Shown one piece after another: positions 11,875-21,820 of a stretch of DNA of 64,000 bases. The first letter of the stretch is position 1. Each line of letters starts with the position of its first letter. The stretch is taken from positions 186,001-250,000 of the forward strand of contig CALNHX010000274.1 of the NCBI GenBank assembly GCA_940337035.1, read 5' to 3'. Origin of the DNA: Agriotes lineatus. Taxonomy: Eukaryota > Arthropoda > Insecta > Coleoptera > Elateridae. A program made the position numbers and the translations under genes. The notes beneath the pieces were generated by a model, which was not told the origin of the DNA, made no database searches, and was given only the letters and a program-made list of their open reading frames with translations.

Positions 11875-12270
11875 GGCACGTCTGGGACGTTGGGGACATA
11901 TGGGACATCTGGGACGTCTGGGACGTTAACGACATATGGGACATTTGGGACGTCTGGGACGTTAGGGACATATCGGGCATTTAGGACGCCTGGGACATTA
12001 GGGACATATTGGACATATGGGACATCTGGGACACCTGGGACATTAGGGTGATATAAGACATTTGGGACATCTGGGACGTCTGGAACGTTAGGGACATATG
12101 GGACATCTGGGACGTTTGGGACGTTAAGGACATATGGGACATCTAGGACGTCTGGGACGTTAAGGACATATGGGACATCTGGGACGTCTGGGACGTTAGG
12201 GACATATGGGACATCTGGGACGTCTGAGACGTTAGGGACATACGGGACAGCTGAGACGTCTGGGACGTCT
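11875..12270 (+). repeat. Higher-order repeat copy 3 of the 9-bp array, ending at the satellite switch
   Basis: TGATATAAG lies at 12049, 351 bp after copy 2. The end of this copy matches copy 1 (GTCTGAGACGTTAGG near 12221 against 11483) and then carries an ATAC-AGCT marker before the array stops at 12270. Confidence 0.88.
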
Positions 12271-12274
12271 TGGA
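12269..12274. other. Switch point between 9-bp and 12-bp satellites with 6-bp microhomology
   Basis: The six bases CTTGGA are shared by both families. The 9-bp array has GACGTCTTGGACGTTA variants (for example near 2110 and 2635), and the 12-bp array has TTGGCTTGGAGCTTGG (near 31787, 34642, 37078 and 37208). At the switch the sequence reads GACGTCTTGGAGCTTGG, that is 9-bp material joined to the middle of a known 12-bp higher-order unit. What follows (TTGACGCTTGGC, then the CATGTCTTGG landmark) matches those other copies. Confidence 0.85.
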
Positions 12275-13186
12275 GCTTGGCTTGACGCTTGGCTTGGCGC
12301 ATGTCTTGGCGCTCATATTGGCGTTTGGCTTGGCGCTTGTCTCGGCGCTTGGCTTCGCGCTTTTCTTAGCGCGTGGCTTGGCGCATAGCTTGGCGCTTGG
12401 CTGGGCGCTTGGCTTGGCGCTTGGCTTGGCGGCTGGCTTGGCGCTTGTCTTGGTGCTTGTCTTGGCGCATGGCTTAGCGGTCTCCTTAGCGCGTGTCTTG
12501 GCGCTTGGTTGGGCGCTTGGCTTAGCGCTTGGCTTGGCGCTTTTCTTGACGCGTAGCTTGTCGCTTGGCTTGGTGCTTTTCTTGGCGCGTGGCTTGGCGC
12601 TTGTCTGGGCGCTTGGCTTGGCGCTTGGCTTGGAGCTTGGCTTGGCGCTTTGCTTGGCGCTTTTTTGGAGCATGGCTTGTCGTTTGGCTTGGCGCTTTTC
12701 TTGGCGGGTGGCTTGGCACTTGGCTTGGCGCTTGGCTTGGCGCGTGCCTTGGCGCTTTTCTTGGCGCGTGGTTTTCCGCGTGGCTTGGCGCTTGGCTGGC
12801 TGGGCGCTTGGCTTAGCGCTTGGCTTGACGTTTGGCTTGGCGCTTTTCTTAGCGCGTGGCTTGGCGCGTGGCTTGGCGCGGGGCTTGGTGCGTGGTTTGG
12901 CGCTTGGCTGGCTAAACGCTTGGTTGGCTGAATGCTTGGCTTAGCGCTTGGCTTGACGCTTGGCTTAGCGCTTTCCTTGGCGCGTGGCTTGGAGCTTGGC
13001 TTGGCGCTTGGCTTGGTGCTTGTCTTGGCGCATGGCTTGGCGGTCTCCTTGCCGCGTGACTTGGCGCTTGGTTGGGCGCTTGGCTTGACGCTTGGCTTGG
13101 CGCTTTTCTTGGCGCGTGGCATGGCGCTTGTCTGGGAGCTTGGCTTGGCGCTTGGCTTGGCGCTTGGCTTGTCGCTTGGCTTGGTG

Positions 13187-13729
13187 TTTTTTTTTTGGCG
13201 CGTGGCTTGGCGCTTGTCTGGGCGCTTGGCTTGTCGCTTGGTTTGGTGTTTTTTTTGGCGCGTGGCTTGGCGCTTGTCTGGGCGCTTGGTTTGTCGTTTG
13301 GCTTGGTGTTTTTTTTTGGCGCGTGGCTTGTCGCTTGGCTTGGCTCTTTTGTTGGCGGGTGGCTTGGCGCGTGGCTTGGCGCTTAGCTGGGTTGGCGCTT
13401 GGCTGGGCGCTTGGCTTGTCGCTTTTCTTGGCGCGTAGCTTGGCGCTTGTCTGGGCGCTTGGCTTGGCGCTTGGCTTAACGCTTGGCTTGGCGCTTGGCT
13501 TGGCGCTTGGCTTGGCGCTTGGTTTGGCGCTTGGGTTGGCGCTTTCTTGGCGCGTGGCTTGTCGCTTGGCTTGGCTCCTTTGTTGGCGGGTGGCTTGGCG
13601 CGTGACTTGGCGCGTGGCTTGTCGCTTGGCTTGGCGCTCTCCTTGGAGCGTGGCTTGGCGCTTGGCACGGCGCATGGCATGGCGCTTGGCTCGGCGCGTG
13701 GCTTGGCGCTTGGCTTGGTGTTTTTTTTT
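13187..13729 (+). repeat. T-tract monomers, cluster 1
   Basis: Four monomers carry a T homopolymer in place of the usual CTTTTC: T10 at 13187-13196, T8 at 13249-13256, T9 at 13309-13317 and T9 at 13721-13729. Each follows GGYTTGGTG and precedes GGCGCGTGGC. The changing length shifts the 12-bp phase at each tract. Confidence 0.9.
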
Positions 13730-14866
13730 GGCGCGTGGCTTGTCGCTTGGCTTGGCTCTTTTGTTGGCGGGTGGCTTGGCGCGTGGCTTGGCGCTTAGCT
13801 GGGTTGGCGCTTTCTTGGCGCGTGGCTTGCCGCTTGGTTTGGCGCTTTTTTTAGCGCTCTTCTTGGCGCGTGGCATGGCGCTTGGCGTGGCGCTTGGCTT
13901 GGTGCTTGTCTTGGCGCATGGCTTGGCGCTATCCTTTTCACTTGACTTGGCGCTTGGCTGGGCGCTTGGCTTGTCGCATTTCTTAGCGCGTAGCTTGGCG
14001 CTTGTCTGGGCGCTTGGCTTGGCGCTTGGCTTGGCGCTTGGGTTGGCGCTTTCTTGGCGCGTGGCTTGTCGCTTGGCTTGGCTCTTTTGTTGGCGGGTGG
14101 CTTGGCGCGTGGCTTGGCGCTTAGCTGGGTTGGCGCTTGGCTGGGCGCTTGGCTTGTCGCTTTTCTTAGCGCGTAGCTTGGCGCTTGTCTGGGCGCTTGG
14201 CTTGGCGCTTGGCTTAGCGTTTGGCTTGGCGCTTGGGTTGGCGCTTTCTTGGCGCGTGGCTTGTCTCTTGGCTTGGCTCTTTTGTTGGCGGGTGGCTTGG
14301 CGCGTGGCTTGGCGCTTAGCTGGGTTGGCGCTTGGCTGGGCGCTTGGCTTGTCGCTTTTCTTGGCGCGTAGCTTGGCGCTAGTCTGGGCGCTTGGCTGGG
14401 CGCTTGGCTTAGCGCTTGGCTTGACGCGTGGCTTGGCGCTTTTCTTGGCGGGTGGCTTGGCGCTTGGCTTGGCGCGTGGTTTGGCGCTTTTCTTGGCGCG
14501 TGGCTTGACGCGTGGATAAGTGCGTGGCTTGGCGCTTGGCTGGCTAAACGCTTGGCTGGCTGAATACTTGGCTTAGCGCTTGGCTTGACGCTTGGCTTAG
14601 CGCTTTCCTTGGCGCGTGGCTTGGAGCTTGGCTTGGCGCTTGGCTTGGCGCTTGGTTTGGCGCTTGACTTGGCGCTTGGCTTGTCGCTTGGCTTGGTGCT
14701 TGTCTTGGCGCATGGCTTGGCGCTCTCCTTGCCGCGTGACTTGGCGCTTGGTTGGGGGCTTGGCTTGGCGCTTGGCTTGGCGCTTTTCTTGGCGCGTGGC
14801 ATGGCGCTTGTCTGGGAGCTTGGCTTGGCGCTTGGCTTGGCGCTTGGCTTGTCGCTTGGCTTGGTA

Positions 14867-15119
14867 TTTTTTTTGGCGCGTGGCTTGGCGCTTGTTTGGG
14901 CGCTTGGCTTGTCGCTTGGCTTGGTGTTTTTTTTGGCGCGTGGCTTCGCGCTTGTCTGGGCGCTTGGCTTGTCGCTTGGCTTGGTGTTTTTTTTTTGGCG
15001 CGTGGCTTGGCGCTTGTCTGGGCGCTTGGCTTGTCGCTTGGCTTGGTGTTTTTTTTTTTGCGCGTGGCATGGCGCTTGTCTGGGCGTTTGGCTTGTCGCT
15101 TGGCTTGGTGTTTTTTTTT
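14867..15119 (+). repeat. T-tract monomers, cluster 2
   Basis: Five T tracts about 60 bp apart: T8 at 14867, T8 at 14927, T10 at 14987, T11 at 15049 and T9 at 15111. The roughly 60-bp unit (five monomers: GCGTGGC, CTTGTCTGGGC, CTTGGC, TTGTCGCTTGGC, then TTGGTG plus T run) is a local tandem repeat within block A. Confidence 0.9.
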
Positions 15120-16389
15120 GGCGCGTGACTTGGCGTTTGGCTGGGCGCTTGGATTGGCGATTGGCTTGTCGCTTTTCTTGGCGCGTAGCTTGTCGATTGG
15201 CTTGGTGCTTGTCTTGGCGCATGGCTTGGCGCTCTCCTTGGCACGTGACTTGGCGCTTGGCTGGGCGCTTGCGTTGGCGATTGGCTTGTCGCTTTTCTTG
15301 GCGCGTAGCTTGTCGCTTGGCTTGGAGCTTTTCTTGGCGCGTGTGTTGGCGCTTGTCTGGGTCCTTGGCTTGGCGCTTTTCTTGGCGCTTGGCTTGGCGT
15401 TTGGCTTGTCGCTTTTCTTGGCGCGTAGCTTGTCGCTTGGCTTAGTGCTTTTCTTGGCGCGTGGTTTGTCGCTTGGCTCGGCGCTTTTCTTGGCGGTTGG
15501 CTTGTCGCTTGGCTTGGCACTCTCCTTGGAGCGTGGCTTGGCGCTTGGCTCGGCGCGTGGCTTGGCGCTTGGCTCATCGCGTGGGTTGGCGCTTGGCTTG
15601 GCGCTTTTCTTGGCGAGTGGCCTGGCGCGTGGCTTGCCGCTTGGCTTGGCGCTCTCTTTGATGCATGGGGTGGCGTTTTTCCTGGCGCGTGGCTTGGCGC
15701 TTAGCCTGGCGCTTTTCTTGGCGCGTGGCTTGGCGCGTGGCTTGTCGCTTGGCTTGGCGCTTTTCATGGCGCGTGGCTTGGAGCTTGGTTTGGCGCTTTT
15801 TTTAGCGCTTTTCTTGGAGCGTGGCATGGCGCTTGGCGTGGCTCTTGGCTTGGTGCTTGTCTTGGCGCTTGGCTTGGCGCTATCCTTTTCACGTGGCTTG
15901 GCGCTTAGCCTGGCGCTTTTCTTGGCGCGTGGCTTGGCGCGTGGCTTGTCGCTTGGCTTGGCGCTTTTCATGGCGCGTGGCTTGGAGCTTGGCTTAACGC
16001 CTGGCTTGGAGCTTGGTTTGGCGCTTTTTTTAGCGCTTTTCTTGGCGCGTGGCATGGCGCTTGGCGTGGCTCTTGGCTTGGTGCTTGTCTTGGCGCTTGG
16101 CTTGGCGCTATCCTTTTCACGTGACTTGGCGCTTGGCTGGGCGCTTGGCTTGTCGCTTTTCTTGGCGCGTAGCTTGGCGCTTGCCTGGGCGCTTGGCTTG
16201 GCGCTTGGCTTGGCGCTTGGGTTGGCGCTTTCTTGGCGCGTGGCTTGTCGCTTGGCTTGGCTCTTTTGTTGGCGGGTGGCTTGGCGCGTGGCTTGGCGCT
16301 TAGCTGGGTTGGCGCTTGGCTGGGCGCTTGGCTTGTCGCTTTTCTTGGCGCGTAGCTTGGCGCTTGTCTGGGCGCTTGGCTTGGCGCTT

Positions 16390-18066
16390 GGCGCTTTTCT
16401 TGGAGCGTGGCCTGGCGCGTGGCTTGTCACTTAGCTTGGCGCTCTCCTTGCAGCGTGGGATGGCGCTTTTCTTGGCACGTGGCTTGTCGCTTGGCTTGGC
16501 GCTTTTTTTGGCGCGTGACTTAGCACTTGACTTGGCGCTTGGCTTGACGCTTGGCTTAGCGCATGCCTTGGCGCTCTCCTTGGCGCGTGGCTTGTCGCTT
16601 GGCTTGGCGCTCTCCTTGGTGCATGGGGTGTCGCTTTTCTTGGCGCGTGGCTTGTCGCTTGGCTTGGCGCGTGGCTTGGCTCTTGGCTTGGCGTTTGGTT
16701 TGGCGCTTTTCTTGGCGCTTGGCTTGGCGCATGGCATGTCGCTTGGCTTATCGCATGGCGTGACGCTTTTCTTGGCGCGTGGCTTGGCGCTTGGCTTGGC
16801 GCTTGGCTTGGCGCATGGCATGTCGCTTGGCTTGGTGCATGGCGTGGCGCCTTTCTTGGCGCGTGGCTTGGCGCGTGGCTTGGCGCATGGATTGGCGCTT
16901 CTCTTGGCGCGATGCTTGTCGCTTGGTTTGGCGCTTTTCTTGGCCGTGGCCTAGCGCTTGGCTTTTCGCTTGGCTTGGTGCTCTCCTTGGTGCATGGGAT
17001 GGCCCTTTTCTTGGCGCGGGGTTGTCGCTTAGATTGGCGCTTCTCTTTGCGCGTGGCTTGTCGCTTGGCTTGGTGCTCTTCTTGGCGCGTGGCTTGGCGC
17101 TTAGCTTGGCGCGTGGTTTGGCGCTTTTCTTGGCGCGTGGCTTGGCGCTTGGCTTGGCGCATGGCGTGACGCTCTTTTTGGCGCGTGACTTGGCGCTTGG
17201 CTTGGCGCTTCATTTGGCGCTTAACTTGGCGCTTTTCTTAGCGCGTGGCATGTCGCTTGGCTTGGCGCATGGCGTGGCGCTTCTCTTGGCGCGTGGCTTG
17301 GCGCTTGGCTTAGCGCTTGGCTTGACGCTTGGCTTGGCGCTTGGCTTGGCGCTTTTCTTGGCGCGTGGCTTGGCGCGTGGCTTGTCACTTGGCTTGTCAC
17401 TTGGCTTGGCGCTCTCCTTGGAGCGTGGGATGGCGATTTTCTTGGCGCGTGGCTTGGCGCTTGGTTTGGCGCTTGGCTTGGCGCTTTTCTTGGCGCGTGG
17501 CCTGGCGCGTGGCTTGTCGCTTGGCTTGGCGCTCTCCTTGGAGCGTGGCTTGGCGCTTGGATTGGCGCTTTTCTTGGCGCGGGGCTTGTCGCTTGGCTTG
17601 GCGCTTTTCTTGGCGCGTGGCTTGGCGCTTGGTTGGGCGTTTGGCTTGGCGCTTGTCTCGGCGATGGTTTGGCGCTTTTCTTAAAGCGTGGCTTGGCGCG
17701 TAGCCTGGCGTTTGGTTTGGCGCTTAGAATGCCGCTTGGATTGCCGCTTGGCTTGGCGCTCTCCTTGGCGCGTGGCTTGGCGCTTGGCTTGGTGCTCTTC
17801 TTGGCGCGTGGCTTGGAGCTTAGCTTGGCGCGTGGTTTGGCGCTTTTCTTGGCGCGTGGCTTGTCGCTTGGCTTGGCGCATGGCGTGACGCTCTTTTTGG
17901 CGCGTGACTTGGCGCTTCGCTTGGCGCTTCATTTGGCGCTTAACTTGGCGCTTTTCTTAGCGCGTGGCATGTCGCGTGACTTGGCGCTTGGCTTGGCGCT
18001 TCATTTGGCGCTTAACTTGGCGCTTTTCTTAGCGCGTGGCATGTCGCTTGGCTTGGCGCATGGCGT
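16390..18066 (+). repeat. Block B, leading part, of the 12-bp array
   Basis: Variant monomers change here to the B set: CTCTCCTTGGTGCATGG, CTCTCCTTGGAGCGTGG, CATTTGGCGCTTAACTTGG (near 17211) and the anchor TCGGCGATGGTTTGGCGC at about 17659. From about 17.3 kb to the end this segment matches sequence 3742-3754 bp further right (anchor at 17661 against 21403). Confidence 0.75.
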
Positions 18067-21000
18067 GGCGCTTTTTTTGGCGCGTGGCTTGGCGCTTGGC
18101 TTAGCGCTTGGCTTGGCGCTTGGCTTGGTGCTTGGCTTGGCGCTTTTCTTGGCGCGTGGCCTGGCGCGTGCCTTGTCACTTGGCTTGGCGCTCTCCTTGG
18201 AGCGTGGGATGGCGCTTTTCTTGGCGCGTGGCTTGGCGCTTGGTTTGGCGCTTGGCTTGGCGCTTTTCTTGGCGCGTGGCCTGGCGCGTGGCTTGTCGCT
18301 TGGCTTGGCGCTCTCCTTGGAGCGTGGCTTGGCGCTTGGATTGGCGCTTTTCTTGGCGCTAGGCTTGTCGCTTGGCTTGGCGCTTTTCTTGGCGCGTGGC
18401 TTGGCGCTTGGTTGGGCGTTTGGCTTGGCGCTTGTCTCGGCGATGGTTTGGCGCTTTTCTTAAAGCGTGGCTTGGCGCGTAGCCTGGCGTTTGGTTTGGC
18501 GCTTAGAATGCCGCTTGGATTGCCGCTTGGCTTGGCGCTCTCCTTGGCGCGTGGCTTGGCGCTTGGATTGGCGCTTTTCTTGGCGCGTGGGTTGTCGTTT
18601 GGCTTAGCGCATGGCGTGGCATTTTTCTTGGCGCGTAACTTGGTGCTTGGCTTGGCGCGTGGCTTGTCGCTTGGCTTGGCGCTCTCCTTGGTGCATGGGG
18701 TGTCGCTTTTCTTGGCGCGTGGCTTGTCGCTTGGCTTGGCGCGTGGCTTGGCTCTTGGCTTGGCGTTTGGTTTGGCGCTTTTCTTGGCGCTTGGCTTGGC
18801 GCGTGGCATGTCGTTTGGCTTGGCGCATGGCGTGACGCTTTTCTTGGCGCGTGGCTTGGCGCTTGGCTTGGCGCATGGCATGTCGCTTGGCTTGGCGTTT
18901 GGTTTGGCGCTTTTCTTGGCGCTTGGCTTGGCGCGTGGCATGTCGTTTGGCTTGGCGCATGGCGTGACGCTTTTCTTGGCGCGTGGCTTGGCGCGTGGCT
19001 TGGCGCTTGGATTGACGCTTGGCTTGTCGCGTGGCTTGGCGATTGGCTTGGCGCTTTTGTTGGCGCGTGATTTGGCGCGTGGCTTTTCGCTTGGCTTGGT
19101 GCTCTCCTTGGTGCATGGGATGGCCCTTTTCTTGGCGCGTGGCTTGTCGCTTGGCTTGGCGCGTGGCTTGGCTCTTGGCTTGGCGTTTGGTTTGGCGCTT
19201 TTCTTGGCGCTTGGCTTGGCGCGTGGCATGTCGTTTGGCTTGGCGCATGGCGTGTCGCTTTTCTTGGCGCGTGGCTTGTCGCTTGGCTTGGCGCGTGGCT
19301 TGGCTCTTGGCTTGGCGTTTGGTTTGGCGCTTTTCTTGGCGCTTGGCTTGGCGCGTGGCATGTCGTTTGGCTTGGCGCATGGCGTGACGCTTTTCTTGGC
19401 GCGTGGCTTGGCGCGTGGCTTGGCGCTTGGATTGGCGCTTGGCTTGTCGCGTGGCTTGGCGATTGGCTTGGCGCTTTTGTTGGCGCGTGATTTGGCGCGT
19501 GGCTTTTCGCTTGGCTTGGTGCTCTCCTTGGTGCATGGGATGGCCCTTTTCTTGGCGCGTGGCTTGGCGCTTGGTTTGGCGCTTGGCTTGGCGCTTTTCT
19601 TGGCGAGTGGCCTAGCGCTTGGCTTTTCGCTTGGCTTGGTGCTCTCCTTGGTGCAAGGGATGGCCCTTTTCTTGGCGCGGGGCTTGTCGCTTGGATAGGC
19701 GCTTCTCTTGGCGCGGGGCTTGTCTCTTGGCTTGGCGCTTTTCTTTGCGCGTGACTTGGCGCGTGACTTGGCACTTGACTTGGCGCTTTTGTTGGCGCGT
19801 GGCTTGGCGCGTGGCTTGGCGCATGGATTGGCGCTTCTCTTGGCGCGATGCTTGTCGCTTGGTTTGGCGCTTTTCTTGGCGCGTGGCTTGACGCGTGGCT
19901 TGGCGCTTGGTTGGGCGTTTGGCTTGGCGCTTGTCTCGGCGATGGTTTGGCGCTTTTCATAAAGCGTGGTTTAGCGCGTAGCCTGGCATTTGGTTTGACG
20001 CTTAGAATGGCGCTTGGCTAGCCGCTTGGCTTGGCGCTTAGCTTGGCGCGTGGTTTGGCGCTTGGCTTGGCGCTTTTCTTGGCGCGTGGCATGGCGCGTG
20101 GCTTGTCGCTTGGCTTGGCGCGCCTTTCTTGGTGCATGGCATGGCGCTTTTCCTGGCGCGTGGCTTGGCGCTTGGTTTAGCGCTTGGCTTGGCGCTTTTC
20201 TTGACGCGTGGCTTGGCGCGTAGCTTGTCGCTTGGCTTGACGCTCTCCTTGGTGCATGGGTGGCGCTTTTCTTGGCGCGTGGCTTGGCGCTTGGATTAGC
20301 GCTTGGCTTGGCGCTTAACTTGGCGCCTTTCTTGGCGCGTGGCTTGGCGCGTGGCTTGTCGCTTGGTTAGGTGCTCTCCTTGGCGTGTGGCTTGGCGCTT
20401 GGCTTGGCGCGTGGTTTGGCGCTAGGCTTGGCGCGTGGCTTGGCGCTTGACTTGGCGTTTTTGTTGGCGGGTGGCTTGTCGCTTGGCTTGGCGCTCTTCT
20501 TGGCGCGTGGCTTGGCGCTTAGCTTGGCGCGTGGTTTGGCGCTTGGCTTGGCGCTTTTCCTGGCGCGTGGGTTGTCGCTTGGCTTATCGCTTGGCTTGTC
20601 GCGTTTCTTGGCGATTGGCTTGGCGCTTTTGTTAACGCGTGATTTGGCGCGTGGCTTTTCGCTTGGCTTGGTGCTCTCCTTGGTGCATGGGATGGCCCTT
20701 TTCTTGGCGCGTGGCTTGGCGCTTGGTTTGGCGCTTGGCTTGGCGCTTTTCTTGGCGAGTGGCCTAGCGCTTGGCTTTTCGCTTGGCTTGGTGCTCTCCT
20801 TGGTGCATGGGATGGCTCTTTTCTTGGCGCAAGGCTTGTCGCTTGGCTTGGCGCATGGCGTGACGCTCTTTTTGGCGCGTGACTTGGCGCTTGGCTTGGC
20901 GCTTCATTTGGCGCTTAACTTGGCGCTTTTCTTAGCGCGTGGCATGTCGCTTGGCTTGGCGCATGGCGTGGCGCTTTTCTTGCCGCGTGGCTTGGCGCTT

Positions 21001-21820
21001 GGCTTAGCGCTTGGCTTGGCGCTTGGCTTGGCGCTTGGCTTGGCGCTTTTCTTGGCGCGTGGCTTGGCGCGTGGCTTGTCACTTGGCTTGGCGCTTGGCT
21101 TGGCGCTTTTCTTGGCGCGTGGCCTGGCGCGTGCCTTGTCACTTGGCTTGGCGCTCTCCTTGGAGCGTGGGATGGCGCTTTTCTTGGCGCGTGGCTTGGC
21201 GCTTGGTTTGGCGCTTGGCTTGGCGCTTTTCTTGGCGCGTGGCCTGGCGCGTGGCTTGTCGCTTGGCTTGGCGCTCTCCTTGGAGCGTGGCTTGGCGCTT
21301 GGATTGGCGCTTTTCTTGGCGCGGGGCTTGTCGCTTGGCTTGGCGCTTTTCTTGGCGCGTGGCTTGGCGCTTGGTTGGGCGTTTGGCTTGGCGCTTGTCT
21401 CGGCGATGGTTTGGCGCTTTTCTTAAAGCGTGGCTTGGCGCGTAGCCTGGCGTTTGGTTTGGCGCTTAGAATGCCGCTTGGATTGCCGCTTGGCTTGGCG
21501 CTTGGCTTGGCGCTCTCCTTGGCGCGTGGCTTGGCGCTTGGCTTGGTGCTCTTCTTGGCGCGTGGCTTGGCGCTTAGCTTGGCGCGTGGTTTGGCGCTTT
21601 TCTTGGCGCGTGGCTTGTCGCTTGGCTTGGCGCATGGCGTGACGCTCTTTTTGGCGCGTGACTTGGCGCTTGGCTTGGCGCTTCATTTGGCGCTTAACTT
21701 GGCGCTTTTCTTAGCGCGTGGCATGTCGCGTGACTTGGCGCTTGGCTTGGCGCTTCATTTGGCGTTTAACTTGGCGCTTTTCTTAGCGCGTGGCATGTCG
21801 CTTGGCTTGGCGCATGGCGT
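18067..21820 (+). repeat. Block B tandem unit, copy 0 (3754 bp, rearranged)
   Basis: The left edge at the GGCGTGGCGCTTTTTTTGG monomers (about 18065) is duplicated at 21819, an offset of 3754 bp. The GCGATGGTTTGGCGC anchors at 18440 and 19939 pair with 22194 and 23201 of copy 1 (offsets 3754 and 3262, so copy 1 lacks about 492 bp, which is 41 monomers). The anchor at 21403 pairs with 25052. The copy is a mosaic relative to copies 1 and 2, suggesting an older round of amplification. Confidence 0.7.

Larger units (their letters stand above)
800..12270 (+). repeat. 9-bp minisatellite/satellite array, consensus RGGACRTNN
   Basis: The whole stretch is built from 9-bp monomers in one orientation. 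Frequent forms are GGGACGTCT, GGGACATCT, GGGACATAT, GGGACGTTA, GGGACATTA, GGGACATTT and GGGACGCCT, with A replacing the first G after many TTA, TCT and TTT endings. Monomers are not randomly ordered. They form phrases of about three to six units closed by a TTA monomer, for example ATAT-ATCT-GTCT-GTTA or ATAT-ATTT-GCCT-ATTA. Rarer markers such as ATAC-AGCT recur at intervals. Because 9 is a multiple of 3, the plus strand reads as GTS/GTL/RTY/RTP triplets and one minus frame as DVP/YVP/NVP. No unique sequence or gene is seen inside. Confidence 0.97.
12271..16390 (+). repeat. Block A, first occurrence, of the 12-bp array
   Basis: Recognised by landmarks that recur only in the A blocks: CATGTCTTGGCGCTCATATT at 12300, the GGCTAAACGCTTGG then GGCTGAAT pair near 12911, GCTTAGCTGGGTTGGCGC, GTTGGCGGGTGGC, and TTGGTG followed by a run of T. 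It starts truncated at the switch from the 9-bp array, with the sequence that precedes the CATGTC landmark elsewhere mostly missing. The right edge (about 16390) is where the GCTGGGTTGGCGC landmark disappears and B-type monomers begin. Confidence 0.75.

Noticed and set aside
800..12270. Telomeric hexamer TTAGGG recurring in the array
   Set aside because: It arises where a TTA monomer is followed by GGG and occurs singly, never in tandem, so it is not telomere repeat.
800..12270. GACGTC / ACGT palindromes as CRE-type regulatory sites
   Set aside because: They are part of the most common monomer GGGACGTCT and lack the flanking T and A of TGACGTCA. Density reflects repetition, not regulation.
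11055..12302. Minus-strand DVPYVPNVP repeat protein beginning in the 12-bp array
   Set aside because: The frame crosses the junction of two unrelated satellites and its ATG lies in the other repeat family; no selection signal is visible.
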